From positions 45,879,496 through 45,943,495 of the forward strand of contig CM068587.1 of NCBI GenBank assembly GCA_035048485.1: 64,000 nt of DNA. Direction: 5' to 3'. The DNA is from Pteria penguin. Its lineage: Eukaryota > Mollusca > Bivalvia > Pterioida > Pteriidae. The position numbers and the translations under genes were made by a program. The notes under the pieces were generated by a model. That model was not told the origin of the DNA, searched no databases, and saw only the letters and a list, made by a program, of their open reading frames with translations. This document shows positions 11,123 through 25,800 of this stretch, in pieces. Every line of letters starts with the position of its first letter. The stretch's first letter is position 1.

Positions 11123-12303
11123 TCGTAAATTTGTTGATACGCATGTCGATAATGTTTAGAATCTCATATTTCCAATCATTAAGAGCAAGAACTTTTACTT
11201 TCTCTTTTCTACACCAACGTTTACAGTCTGTTTGTAACGCTTCTTCCACTTATTTCCATTTATTGAAATTTATCCTGGATGGTAACCTATATTTAGGTCC
11301 CTCTCGAAAAAGTGAACGTAAACATTTATCAGAAATATAAGTTCACCAGTAATGATATGACCTATACAAAGAGTTATTCATCACATGCATTGTGACCTTG
11401 ACCTTGCAGATATTACCTTGATCCAAGACCATGGCACACCTTTGGGTTTTGGGCAACAATTTAATGAAAAATTATTCAAACCCATGCAAGAAGTAAAATG
11501 TTGTGGACTGGACTAGAATTAAACTGACATAAGTACTGTGACCATGACTTGCAGATATTTCCTTGAAAATCTACAGGATTCGTCCTAGTGTCACAAGAAA
11601 TTATTGGGTTTTAGCATAAACAGTTTGGTCTGTATCTTGTTTGCAATGTGCTTTCTCAAGAATGTGCTATTTTGACCCCAAAATTACCTTGACTTCTGAC
11701 TTTGATATTGAAAATCAATAGGGTTCGTCCTCATGTCATAAGAAATGTGTACAAAGTTTGAAAGTCCTAGCCTAAACGGTATGGTCTGTATCTTGTTTAC
11801 AAGGTGTCTACGACGGGTGTATAAAATACACCAGCTAAATGACTTCAATTATATCAACAACTGTGAAATAGAAGTTCAATCTGCTCAAGAGGCATTCGAA
11901 GAAGGTGAAATACTGGCCCGGCAGGAAACGACAAAAATGCTTTGTGAAATATTTGAAGTCGATGGCATGACATTTGTGTCAGACTTCCTCCCATTACCGA
12001 TGTAAGCAAGCCGATTCTATATTCATCTTTCAGCTTAAGTGACCATGAAATTTGATTGAACGAAAATGCATACGTACGGTCATCTGACAGGATTGTATGA
12101 AGTCAATGGCATGACACTCCAAGAAAAGACCCTTCACATAAAACTGGATGGTGTAACAAATAAACGAGGCTAAGATTTGTAAATCACAAAAATTTTAAGT
12201 TAGAAAAAGACACGTGTAATATTACAGCCATTTCCGTAATATCTGACATATGTATATGCATTATATTTGTAGTAAAATGGCATATATAATGATACACGCC
12301 TGC
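11123..12303. other. Intergenic, with weak exon-like patch
   Basis: No certain gene. The stretch 11340-11780 carries 'GACCTTGACC'-type dispersed repeat phrases. A frame covering about 11806-12004 has gene-like amino-acid composition (see the finding) but no family was recognised. Confidence 0.4.
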
Positions 12304-12311
12304 ACCTATTT

Positions 12312-12589
12312 GAAGCCGGTGTGGCCTAGTGGATAAGGTGCTCGGTTTGTGATCGAGAGGTTCCGGGTTCGACTCCCGCCCTGGTCGCACCGGGGTTCTG
12401 TTTTTCAGATGAGACAGTTTAAACCGAGGTCCCGTGTTACGGTAGGCGTGGCACGTAAAAGATCCCTCACTGCTTCGGATGGGTCCTTTGCAAATGTCTA
12501 AAGTATGCAGTGCATCAGGCAGATGCCGTCACCATGTACGTGGAATATTTGTGGAGTGACGTAAAACAATAATCAATCAGTCAACCAGT
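12312..12589 (+). mobile_element. tRNA-derived SINE, full length, 8-bp TSD
   Basis: The 5' part is tRNA-like, with an A box TGGCCTAGTGG and a B box GGTTCGACTCC. It is followed by a body containing GATGAGACAGT, GGCGTGGCACGTAAAAGATC and GCAGATGCCGTCACCATG, and an AATCAATC-type tail. ACCTATTT is duplicated at 12304-12311 and 12590-12597. The same family is present at 12856-13113 (reverse), 18640-18775, 22014-22292, 23635-23895, 29728-30000, 44635-44975 (reverse), 48541-48815 and 60640-60890. Confidence 0.85.
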
Positions 12590-12855
12590 ACCTATTTTAA
12601 ATATATTTCAGGAGGAGGGGTACCCTATATCCGCCCCTTGACTACCAGGAAGGGGGCTTGATCAAAATAGGACGATCACTCCGTGGGCGACTTAATATTG
12701 GGGCGACATGACCGTAGACCAATCCAAAATTATACCTCAGTCCATGGTAAAGGTCAATTTGAAATACGTGAAAGGTTTTTGCTTGCATTGTATTGAAGCA
12801 CAGGGTCATATTCTATGAACACTAGAAATGTGCTGTTACATATATTATACATATA

Positions 12856-13113
12856 GCTGATTGATTATTGTTTTATGTCACTCCACGATTGTTTCACATA
12901 CATGCAAATGGTGACGACATCTTTACATATAAATGAATGCCTTTAAAACGGACTAACCCGAGGCAGTGATCGAGGTATATTTTACGTACTATGCACGGAC
13001 GCCTACCGTGACACGGGACTTCGGTTTAATTGTCTCATTTGAAACTCATGAGTCGCCGCACCTGGGACTTCTCGGTCCTCATGAACGAACACCTCATCCA
13101 CTGAGCCACATCG
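12856..13113 (-). mobile_element. tRNA-derived SINE, reverse orientation, diverged
   Basis: Read on the minus strand it has an A-box-like TGGCTCAGTGGATGAGG, then the family body (AGACACGGGAC-type stretch, GGTGACGACATC region), and ends in the ATTGATT-type tail near 12860. The B-box region is damaged. Confidence 0.65.
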
Positions 13114-13322
13114 ACTCCACTTGCAAGCATCTCGATAGCATTATATCTGTATTCAGCAGATGTCATCTGAAAAATTGCTTGATAAAGGTCGTGAGGCCAA
13201 AAAATTTGCAATACAGAGTGTTTGTGTTCCTTTACTATTTATGTACCGGACTTCCCTGTGGAGGACTTCTTCGAATCTTTGTAAAGATTTTGTTCACATT
13301 CAAGTATATATTGAGTCTCTCC

Positions 13323-13499
13323 GTTGAACAGAGTTATTTCCTATTTGAGAAAACAATTATGACGTCATCAATTTCATATGAAAACGTCATATGTGGGCTA
13401 TCATTTCCCTGAGTTTTAGATCAGTTTCCATAGTATTTGATGACGTCATAAGTGTTTTACGTAAGATACCGTCCCATATGGGAAGTAACTCTGTATAAC
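13323..13499. mobile_element. Foldback MITE carrying two CRE palindromes, upstream of VPS39
   Basis: The left arm GAACAGAGTTATTTCC and the right arm GGAAGTAACTCTGTATAAC are inverted copies. Inside each arm sits the perfect palindrome TGACGTCA, at 13360-13367 and 13441-13448, the consensus site for CREB/ATF factors. A second copy of the family is at 47768-47940. The right end is 336 bp upstream of the VPS39 start codon. Confidence 0.65.
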
Positions 13500-13834
13500 G
13501 AAAAAAAAATCCCAATACAGTGCTGAATAATATTTGTTTCGTCTGTACATGTATCTAAGGGCATTCATGGCGGGTGCGGCCATAGCAAACAGGAGACGCT
13601 CACTCTTCCCTGGCACCTGGTCTCACCTCTGAATTGCAGGGGTCCGCTAATGTCCACTGTGGTACATTGTTGTTAGTGCCATACACTAGTTACATTCGTA
13701 TTTTACTTTGATACGACCCCTTTTTTGACAGCTGACTAAACTCTCGAGTGCGGGAGATTAAATTGGTGCATCATGTGCAAACACTAACAAATGGAAATGT
13801 AGAAATTTTGCAGAGAAGCAACCCACTTAACAAT
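13500..13834 (+). promoter_or_regulatory. Presumed VPS39 promoter / 5' UTR
   Basis: This is the interval between the CRE-bearing foldback element and the VPS39 start codon. It has no TATA box at a useful distance. A 5' UTR exon joined directly to the first coding exon is likely but cannot be delimited from sequence alone. Confidence 0.35.
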
Positions 13835-16800
13835 ATGCACGAAGCATATGAGGCTGTCTCAATCCTAGAAAAGCTTCCTCTTAAAATTGAATCAATTTCT
13901 TGCTACGGTACGCTGATTTATTATTTTAAAGCATCTCGAATTTCCTCCATGATTTGACTCGGAGATATTTAAAATATTAGAAATGCGCTGTTCGCAGTTA
14001 CTGCACCCATTAATTCTACACATTTATCATCTAAATATTTGCCTATGGCAGTGAGATAGTATAGTATTATCTTACAAATATGAAAAAAGGAAAGTTATGC
14101 ATGAAAGCAGAAGTTTTGTTGAGGAAATAAATGCTACTTGAATGTACATTACATGTACAGACGAAAAGATTTGGCTTGATAATAATTGGATTGTTTATAT
14201 AATAATTATGAGAATTAAATTCTATACATTTGGTCAAATCATTGTCCAATCTGCATTAGAGCAATCCAACATCATACATACATGTACGTGTACTTTTTTG
14301 ACACGCCCAAGATATTTAAGCACAAAATATTATAATTGTAAAAGCATTCAATAAAGTTCCTCATAGCAGACTCATATGTAACGGACGGGTATCGGCCCAG
14401 ATAACTCAATGGTGAGAGCAACCGATTCCCGCGTCCAACAACATCTTATTCTCCTGCATGTTATATTTGATGCATTGGCCACTGCTTGTGAGATGCATGT
14501 TTGTGTGTGTACTGTGAGGGTTACGATCTTTGGGTGGTTGTATGTTTCGGTTTTCTAGGATTGGAAACCTCTGGCATGGGAGGAGTGTGGCAGATTGGTA
14601 TCAGCCTGGATAGCTCGATGGTGAGAGCATCATCCTTGATAGCGGAAGGTTCTAGGTTCAATTCCTTGTCCAGCCACATCTTTCTCTCCTGCCTGTTACA
14701 CACATATAAACTTAAACTTAAATTACAGCAACACTCTGAATTGGATACAGGATTTTCTCGCAGATAAAATTCAAAGAATTGTCATTTAGTGGGGATATAA
14801 AACAATGGCTATGTATTTAAAACATTGCTAATATGGTGAGAGTGATCAACAGTAGATTAAACATTTGAAGCATGCATTAGAGCTGAGGCTTCTTCCATAC
14901 AGTATAGTAAAAAACATTGATGAACAGGGCATTAAGCATTAGAGAACAAAACTAGATATATTTTATGTATTTTAGAATATTTCCACTTTTCATAAATTTA
15001 TGAATCATACACAACATGGCGAGTTTACATAAAAGTTTGAATCAGTATACTGAGTGCAGGATAAATCTCTAAGTTTAAACAATTCAGGTTTAATCCTTGG
15101 TGATAGGGCTACTCAATGCCACTACATGTGATAGGTTGTTAACTTCATGTGTCCATCTCAGTATAAAACTGAAAAGTTGTTAAGAATGATAAAAAAAGCC
15201 CTAACAAATCAAGAAAAAAGTTACAAAAAATGTTTCTTTTACAAATGATATTTTCTTTGTGTTTATAGATGACATCCTTTTGGTTGGTACCAAAGAAGGA
15301 CATCTTCTACTCTACAAGATCAAAAAGGGAACAGGTAATGGAAGGATTTGATATTTAATCTGAAATGTCTCACATATTTATGAATAAGGAAGATATTTCT
15401 AATGTTTGTCCATTCATACTGGTTAGAGCCTTGGTGGCAAAGGGAGGTCAAGTTCTACACTGGAAAAAAATGCACCGTCTCTAAACTATCAAACCTGGGT
15501 TCAAATCCAGGTAGAAAAGGTTGGAGGGTCTTCAAGTATTTTACCACCGCTAAACTCTTGGTGCCACCATACAGGAGAAATAATTCTGATGTGATGTTCA
15601 TCAAGTTCGATATGTCATTTGTAAAATTGTTCAAGTGCTGAAAGAGTCTAAACTTTCATAAGTTTGTTAAAAGATGAATTGTGCTTCAATGACATTCATA
15701 CAATTTAGATGAAGACTGTTGTGCCATAAAAAAAAAAGATAAATCTGATTAGGAATGACCCAATAGAAATTGAATGCAAAATACATGCCTTATTTGGGGA
15801 GATTGAGATATATTTCTGTCAGTTTGAATCATGTAAATCACATCATTCTGTGTTACATATATTTCTTGTTTGGATTTGTCATGGAACTTTTGTCTTTGCA
15901 GGTGAAAATAAGCTAGATGTCGTATTAGAGAGGTCAAATAAGAATTTTGGAAAGAAACCGATTGTTCAGGTAAATATGAAATTTGAAAAAAAATGCAACA
16001 TATATTTGAAACATGCATAGCAATTTAGGATTTCATATTGCTTGAATAAGAATAAAGCTTTATTTCTCTGGTGTATATTCTTTGATAAAACTTCTTTGAA
16101 AACACTTAAGAAACCAGACTTTTTGAAGAAACCAAAGCAAAACAAAAAAAGTAAAGAGAGAGAGATAATAAAGAAAACAAGTGTCAAGTTTAATATCAGT
16201 CAATTATTTCTTTATCTATTTTCACTAAAGTTATAATAAACCCTTTTTCCACGAAAACTTTCGGGGGTGGGGGGGGGAGCCTATAGTCACTGTCATGTCT
16301 GTGTGTCCGTCCGTTTGAGCTCATATCTCCTATACCTTTCATCAGAATTTAATCATACTTCACCAAAATAATTTTTAAGTTAAGGGCTTTGGGACAAAGT
16401 CACTCAAGGTCATATCTGAAAGGTCAAGGTCACTTAAAAACTATGACTTAAAATACCATGAAGTACATACATGTATATCTCCTACACCTTTCATCAGAAT
16501 TTGATCATACTTCTCCAAATTATTATTTAGGTTTAGGGCTTTTGGACAAAGGTCACTCAAAGTCATTTCTGAAAGGTCAAGATCACTTATTAACTATGAC
16601 TTTAAGTAACATGAAGTACTTATATCTCCAATACCATTCATCAGAATTTGATCATACTTCACCAAAATGTTCTTTAGGTTAAGGGCATTTGGACAAAGGT
16701 CACTCAAGGTCATTTCTGAAAGCTTAAGGTCACTTATTAACTATGACTTAAAATACCATAAGTATGTATATCTCCTACACCTTTCATCAGAATTTGATCA

Positions 16801-19800
16801 TACTTCATCAAAATGTTATTTAGGTTAAAGGCTTTTGGACAAAGGTCACTCAAGGTCTTTTTTGAAAGGTCAAGGTTACTTATTAACTATGACTTAAAGT
16901 AACATGTACTTATATCTCCTATACCTTTCATCAGAATTTGATCATACTTCACCAAAATTTTATTTAGGTTAAGGGCTTTTGGACAAAGTTCACTCAAGGT
17001 CATTTCTGAAAGGTCAAGGTCACTTATTAACTATGACTTAAATTACCATGAAGTACTTATATCTCCTACACCTTTCATCAGAATTTGATCATACTTCATC
17101 AAAAATGTTTTTTAGGTTAAGAATTGTGGACAAAGGTCACTCAAGGTCATTTCTGAAAGATCAAGGTCAAAATTAAAAAATTTTTATTTCATAACTAATC
17201 AAGGTCAAAATTACTCATTTTAGTTTAAGATACTGTGATCACTTGTTGTTTTACAGTTGACTCAATTGGATATCCATATGATACATTGAGATTTGAAATC
17301 GTTATCAATTAATACAATGATTTTCTATGTACTGAGTCATTCATTTCCTTCATTATTGCTGTGCTTCTTGGAGCATTCATCAGTTTTACTGTTTTTTTGT
17401 ATATGAGTTGAGTCATCAATTTCCTGCATTATAACTGCCGTTCAGGGAGCATACATCAATTTTACTGATACTCTTGGGGTTTTTTTGCAGTTAGCAGCTA
17501 TTCCAGAGCTGTATTTACTTATTAGCTTATCAGGTAAGTACCATGAAGGTATCACAAATTTTTGACAGAATGTCCAGCACTGTCTGGAATGAATTTTCAT
17601 AGATCTATTTGTAATCTATGTGGAATGGGTGTAGCTCAGTGAACTAGGTGCACGCCTGTTTCTCAGAGGTCCCATGTCATTGATATTCAGATGTAGAAAT
17701 TTGCTGGAGGAAGAAAGGTTAATAAAGTAGTTATATTTCTGTAGTGGGCTAATTTAGAATTATGCACTGAAAAAAAATGAAGGGAAAATGTCAAAGAAGC
17801 TAAGTAAATTTGAATACCTGAAGATTTGGGGGGTTTTTTTTATGTGAAATTATCATAAAAGAAAAATTCTAACAAGTTATCATAGATAATGCAAACTTAC
17901 AAACCACACCACCACCCCCAAAAAAGGCAAAAAAAAAAGTGTGTTTGCTTCATATACAAAGTGATAAGTATGAATCCTCTTACCTCTTGTTTTGTAGATA
18001 ATATTGTCAGCGTACATGACCTTACATCATTTTCATTAGTAACATGTCTTCAAAAAACAAAAGGTGCAACATTGTTTGCAACGCATGTTCAGGTAAATAT
18101 CATCTATACTTCTTTATAAAATTTCCCTTGTAATCTTTCTTATTTGTTTATAAAACGTGAAAATGTTAATTCTTTCAAGATTGCCTTCACTAAAAACTGT
18201 AAGTCATGATAGGGATGAGAAATTTTTGAAAGACTTTCAGGACAGTTTCTTTTACATCCATATATATACATGTATGATTAGAACATTTTGTCTTATTTTA
18301 CCAGAAATTTACTTCCTCGAGTGGAGAAGACAGTTTTACTTTAAGGATGTGTGTGGCAGTGAAAAGAAAATTACAGGTAACATAATTATCAAAAAATAAA
18401 TTAGAAATATACATTTGTTTACCTGTTTTATCTTTTTGAGTATATATTGAAATACATGTACATGCAGCAAGATAGCTGTACCCAGTCGAGGTTTTCATTT
18501 TTCATTAATTAACTTTGATCACAGCATATTTGTGTCTGTCTCTTTGAAGCATATGTTTTCATCTTCCATCTTGAGTTACAAGAATTTGTTCTTTGAATTT
18601 CTAGTTACATGTAGCTAGATCTATGGTGCAAGCACATCTGTGTATACCTCACTGCTTCAGGTGGGTCCGTTGCAAATGTCAAAATTTGTATGCCCCACAT
18701 CAGGCAGATGCCACCACCATACACGTGAAATATTCATGGTGGAACGTTAAACAAAAATCAATCAATCAATCATAATCCCTATTGATTTTGGGGTCAAAGG
18801 CCAAGGTCAATTAAGTACCTGTTGTGGGAGTGGATGCCAGGATTGGCGTTGCTATTGTTACTTATTTATTGTCCCCCGCTTTTCACAAAAGCATGGGGAT
18901 ATTAAATCTCATTCATCTGTCCATCCGTCTGTCACAAAAACTTGTCATAACTTTTTAACCGTAAGACATAGGGCCTTCACATTTGGCATGTATGTCCCTA
19001 ATTGCAGTACCTTTCCATAGGTACCAAAAGTTTTATCATGTGACCTTGACTGTGATCTTTGACTTACTTCAATATAACTTTTTAACTGTAAGATATAGAG
19101 CCTTCATATTTAGCATGTGCGTCTGTAGACATGCACAAATATGACAATATGTCACAAATGACTGCACCCTTTCTGATAGAACCCCCAAAACGGGGGACCA
19201 CAATTCTCTGAATTTGCTTGTAGTTATACTTATTGCATTGCTGATTATGAACCGACAAAACTGTTGTCTTTCATTGGTAATAAAGAATGAGGTATGGTTC
19301 TGGGAACTCTTACAATTCTCTCAGCTTTCATAATCAACCATCATTATTGCAAAATATAAAAGATACATAATGTGACCTGGTTTACAGAATTGTGTTCAAT
19401 GTGAAGTGGTCATATGAATGAACAGTATATATTATTGAAAGGATATAATTTTATTTTGTGTTCTATTTATAGATCTCATTTTGGAAAAATAGGGATTTCA
19501 TAGATTTAAGGGTAAGTAAAAAAAATACAGATCAGTAAAATATTGAAGAAAGACAAAACATTCTATTTGAATAACTTACAATATGATTTGTAGCTCAGAT
19601 TCTAGATTTCATACATAAACAGGGTTTTCAGTAGTATCTATGGCAACAAGTGAATTGAAAAATTGAGGCATATCATTTTGTAGTAGTTCTTAAGGCCTAA
19701 GGAAATTTGAACCAGCAGGCTGCAGAGAAACTTGTCACTGAAGTGGCAGTATTTCACCAGGTGCTGGTCCATATTGAAAACATTGCTGTAACTTTAAATA

Positions 19801-22800
19801 CAGACATTATTTAAATGAAAAGAGAAATAGAAATGGATGAAAAAAAGTCAAATAGGTAAATGTTAAGTCAGTGGCTGAATTCTAAAAGAAAAAAAAACCC
19901 AGTATCATGCAATAAACTTTCATCAAATCTGAAAAATAAAACACTCCAAGAAAGCGATGTGTGGTTTTCTTACAAAATTAAGTTGTTGTCAAATGAAACT
20001 AAGAATGTTTAACAGTAGTTAATTATATTTTGTAGGATGATTTGAATCTATACGATATCCCTCGAGTCATGACATGGTGTAAAGACTCAATATGTGTGGG
20101 ATTCAAGCGAGATTATTTTCTAGTCAAGGTAACATTTTCAACCATTTAATACTTACTGAAAACATGGGCCTCATTGGCCAAGTGAGTTAAAGCACTGCAC
20201 TTGTATTACCTTTGACCTTCAGACGATAGATTAGGAGTAAGTTTTTATTGCTAATCGCTTGCTTAATGTTTACATATGTTTGGTATTTGCTCCATTTGGT
20301 GCCATAATGCGTAAAAATCGTGCCATACATTCCGTTCATTAAATAGAAAGTTTACGCAACATAAGGAATTGTGACCCTATCATTCAAATAAGGCCACAGC
20401 TTGCAGCTACTTCACCACTAAACCATGACTAATATCCTGTAAATGAATGATTCAGGATTGGTGTGTATCATCATATTAACAAACTTACTGTAAATTTTTT
20501 TCTGTGCCTTTCCATTTGTGTCTTATGTATATTTTATCTATCATGTATGTGAAAAAAAAATACCTTCCGAAAATCTTTTACTGATTACTGAAGCATCTTC
20601 GACCATTGTAATAGCATTGATCATTTGACAATGCTATCTGTGTTCTGTTGACATAATCCATTTCTTGATTAACTGCGGCCCTAATATATCATGCAAATTT
20701 AGGACAAGAATCTAATGAGAAATCAATCATGTTTATCAATCTCATTAAAACGCGACTTGTACTTCGTTCCTCTACAATACTCTCCATGTACAAGATCTTA
20801 CAACTGCCAATTCAAGGTCATCTCAGGATGACCTTTCATTACAGCCAATCAGAATTTGAGTTAGAGATCTCTCTGTATCAATAGTATGCAAAATAAAACC
20901 AAAAGATACAAGTCATTCTCAGCAAGGGTCATTTTCCATTTCAAAAATTTTCAAATAAATAACAGGAAATTATTTATTACATTAGAATCATTGTTTCTAC
21001 TGTCCTTTTCTCATTATTATGAATTAAACAGGTAAATAAAGGTGATATAAAAGAGTTATTTCCCATGGGAAGTAAACAAACAGAACCAGTTGTTACACGA
21101 TTAATAGACAACAGACTGATGCTGGGAAGAGATGAGATGTCCATTCTGATTGATGCTGATGGCAATCCAACTCAGAAGTATCCAATCAGCTGGTCAGACA
21201 TTCCCATGGAAATAGGTCAGTGAATCATTGTTATCCAATCAGTTACTCAGAGATGTCTCAAATACTGTTAGTCATCCTTAAGTATCCAATCAATTGGTCA
21301 GATATCTATTTAGAAATAAGTAAATGAATCTTGAGTGTCCAATTTGCTGGTCAGATATTGCTCATGAAAAAAGACCTGGTAATTGATATTATTATCAGAG
21401 AAACTTGTCGCATATTCATGTAGAAACAGGTCAATGTGTCTCTAGCATCAGTTCTAGTAATCATGTGTAACAATGTTTTAGAAGGATGTCAGAAGTTTTA
21501 TCATAAAAAGGTAATGCCAAAATTTTGTTTCTGTTGATGAATACTTAAGGGATCACCAGATCCAACTTCAACCACTTAATACTTAGTTTCATTGTGACGC
21601 TGCAGTTAGATTCATGACAGGCCATTTAATTATGAGGTCATAATGAGAAGGTGTGCAACAGGTGTCGGACATTTGGCAATCAGTCAGTTATTCAGTGGTA
21701 TGTATCAACAAACATTTCTACTTTATTTTCCAGAAAATGATCCTCCATATGTTATAGCTGTTTTACCCAAGTATATAGAAGTCCGAACAATAGAACCTAG
21801 ACTTATGATACAAAATCTAGAGTTATCAAAGGCCAGATTTGTTTGTCAAGGCAGGTAAGAAAGGTTTAAACTTTTTAAAACATTTTCTGAACTGTCATCA
21901 GGAAAATCCATGTAAAATTCTTTGTATGGTAAAGGTCAAAGATCAGAGTTTCTAACATGCACAAATGCTAAAAACTAGTTTTGATCATTATCTTATTTGT
22001 TAAGAAAATGAAGCCAGTGTAGCCCAATGTATGAGGTGTTCGGCTACATGCATGTAGTGACTGAGAGGTACCGGGTTCAAGTCCCGCCGTGGGCACACCA
22101 GTGTCCTGTCTTTCGGATGAGACAGTAAAACCGAAGACCCGTGTCATGGTAGGCGTGGTATGTTAAAGATCCCACACTGCTTCAGGTGGGTCTATTGCAA
22201 TGGTCTAAATTTCTATGCATCAGGCAGATGCCGTCACCATATAGTGAATTAATCAAGGAGTGACGTGAAACAATAATCAATCAATCAATCAGTGTTAAGA
22301 AAATGAAGATGTAAAAATGATTTATTTTAAGTTACATGTAAATGCATGGTACAGGTACATTGAATGTTTTCTTTCAGTGGTCATTTCTATGTTGCATCCA
22401 ATACATGTGTATGGCGACTCACTAAAGTAGCTATAGCATATCAGATCAGACAGCTGTTAGAGAACAAGGAGTTTGAATTGGCTCTTCAGTTAGCGGTAAT
22501 TGCTTTTGTCCTGTTCTAAATGAATTCACAAAACACAAAACTTTATATTAAAGTACACGTTGAGTTCAATTAATGAAAATGTGATTGATGAAAAGCAGTT
22601 TGATTATGCAAAATTATGAATGTAAGAAATTTATATGAAAACCCTCATTCCATCTTACTTCCTGATTATGTATATAAATCAAATACTTTTAAGGACATGA
22701 CTGAGGAACCAGCAGCTGAAAAGGAAAAGAGAATACAAGGAATCAAAACTCTGTATGCATTTCATCAATTCTGTCAACGACGATTTGAAGAATCTATGAA

Positions 22801-25800
22801 TATATTTGTTAAGTTAGGAACAGGTGGGTATGAGGTTCTTATTTATATTCATTCCTAAACCCATTTAATATGTACTGGTGCTGTAGCAGTTCCCAGGTGT
22901 TTTGTGGGGTTTTTGGTCGATAGCTATGAAAATATTTAATATTTGGCAAAATTTATGGTTGACTATTGAGGTAATTAAAAATATAAAAAAAAACAACATT
23001 TAAATGTAAAAAAAAATCAACATTTTGGTGTCTTTCTGTCCAAACGAATACACGGTACCACTTTTCTTTGTTTACTATAGCAGCTTCTGGTCTTTACAGT
23101 TTATGCAGTATTGGGGCTCAGTACAGGATGTTAACCTCATTGGTAAATAGACATACATTAATATAGGGTAAATAGTATATCAACAATCACAGGAATTTTA
23201 ATAAATTTTACAAAGACTTGCCAAATAATTAAATTTGCTTTCCGGTTGGCTGACTTTACATCCCCATCGCTAGAAATAACAACAATATGATACAGAAACA
23301 GAAAGTAAAGTGAAAATTATATTTATTTCTTCAAAACTGAGATAAACTTTTGTTTACAATTATAAATATGAACAATTTGGTTGATATGGTGAACAATAGG
23401 CAAAAATAGTTATTGGAAGTGTCTCAGATAATGAGACGACCAGAAACTGCTTTAGTCTGGAAATTTGGAAACTGCTACAGCACCAGTTTGTATCTAAAAG
23501 ATAAGTGAAGTCCAGAAAAACAAAGTAAGTAGCAAGGTGGACATGTAATCAAAAGGTTACAGGTCCTCCTCAGAAGCTTGGTCATATTGGTGTATGTCTG
23601 TTTAAAAGGATCTAAAATCACATTGACAAGTTGGAACCCACCTAGCTCAATTTGTAGGTGCTTTACTGGTGACTATAAGGTCCTGGGTTCAAGTCCCTCT
23701 ATTGATTTGTCAGTGTCCTGACTTCGATTCAGATATGAAAAAAACTGAATTTCCTTAGACTGGGAAGTAAAAATCCCTACCTCTTTTGGTAGGTCTATTG
23801 CATAGGTCTAAATTTCTATGTGATGCATCAGGTAGATACCGTCATCATACAAGTACAATCTTAGTGTGAAAAAAACAAGAATCAATCAATCAATGAAAAA
23901 TGAATCATTATATAATAAACATTTATTTTGATCAAGGATAGTTTCGTTCTTGATTAGGTCATGATCCTTTTGGTTTCAGATCCTTCACATGTGATTGGCC
24001 TGTATCCTAACCTTCTACCACAGGAGTACCGTAATAAGCTAGACTACCCTGAACGACCCCCTGACCTGGAAGGTGGAGACTTAGAAAAAGGACTTCTAGC
24101 TCTGCAAGACTATCTTACCCAAGTATGTATAAATAAACATATTTGCATTTAATCATTTGTAATTGGGTATCCCTTGTGGTATCCCATTTTCACTCACTTG
24201 GGAAAAAAGGTTGCCTTAGCAGATTTGATACTGCCAGTAACTGATATGTTGTTAACATTGTCTGTGGACAGTAGGTTTTAGTTTTTAATTTTCTATTTTT
24301 CGAAATCTCAGAACTTTTTATGCCAACAAATCTATTGTTTACTGGCAAGATTCTTCAGCTCCTGATGAGTCTGAATCTGATCTGATTACCATGCCACTCT
24401 CTTGTAGGCGTAGAGTACTGGCATAATCAATTAAGGGTCATGTGCTATCTACTTTCTCGTTTGCATTGCCATATGAAATAAAAGATAAGTTTCATATTAT
24501 ACAGAGGTTTTTCTTTAGGTACTGGAAGTTATGGAGTATAAGTGCTGTGTGTAAGTCAGAAGGCTTAAACTAGGGTATTTCATTATGTTGATCCTTATGA
24601 TGTTTAAAGCTTCATATAGGTCAAATAGCTACATTACTTGATTAAATGCAGTTCCACGTTCTAGGATTACTTGTTTATGTTTGGTTAGTAATTATGGAAC
24701 CTTTTGAAAGCACACTCAAGTAATATATTAGGTTACAAATACATGTAAAGTTTGCAAATTAAATGTTTGTATTGCAATTAAATGATAATGAAGTCCCATA
24801 CATTGACTTAGGTCAACCTTCATTATCACTTTTCATGAAAGCTCACTAGCCTTGCACCTGAGGTTTATTGTCTGGCTGGTAAAAGTTGCCTGATAAAATA
24901 AACAACAGCTTTAGTGAAATTTGTCTTCCTGCTAATGACTCGATGTTAATAGGCAGTATAATCTGGTTTTTGGGAGTCTACATTATTTGAGTGTTGAATA
25001 TGAGGACAACTGAGGGATAAGAGTTTACAGACAATATAGTGATTATGCCAGTCATCTTCTGTTTGGTCATTGATAAAATTACTGGAATATGACCTTTGAC
25101 TGTTTGTTGCCAGATCTCCATTCCAGAAAGTTACAATATGACCCTTGACTGTTTGTTGCCAGATCTCCATTACAGAAAGTTACTAGAATATGATCCTTGA
25201 CTGTTTGTTGCCAAATGTTTATACCAGAAAGGTAGCACAATATCACCCTTGACTGTTTGTTGCTAGATCTCTGTGCCATTATATGCAAATAGAAAGTTGA
25301 ATATCATGATATTGCTCTGAATCCTGGCTTACTCATCAATGACATCATGTTCATAAAGTAAAGTTACTGGCAATAATTCATTCTACAGGTAAAATGACTT
25401 TACTATACTATTCATTATGAGAAGAAAATCTTTGCCTTAGAACCTGATAGGGATTAGGGATAATCTTGTATGGCTATAAGCACAGTGAAGATGCAAATCC
25501 TAATAATCTGTATATATTGTTACAGAAACGGAAAGAAGTATTGAAAGATATCAACAAGGAGGTGGATACTACAGCTATAAAGGAGGGCAATACTACTATC
25601 AAATCAAAACGACAACTAAGTCAGATTATTGATACTACACTACTCAAATGCTACCTCCAGGTACTACAATATTATACTACACTACTCAAATGCTACCTCC
25701 ACGTACAACACACTATTATACTACACTACTCAAATGCTACCTCCAGGTACAACACACTATTATACTACACTACTCAAATGCTACCTCCAGGTACAACACA

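Noticed and set aside
12966..13412. 148-codon + frame
   Set aside because: It runs through a reversed SINE and half of the CRE-bearing foldback element. The translation shows no family.
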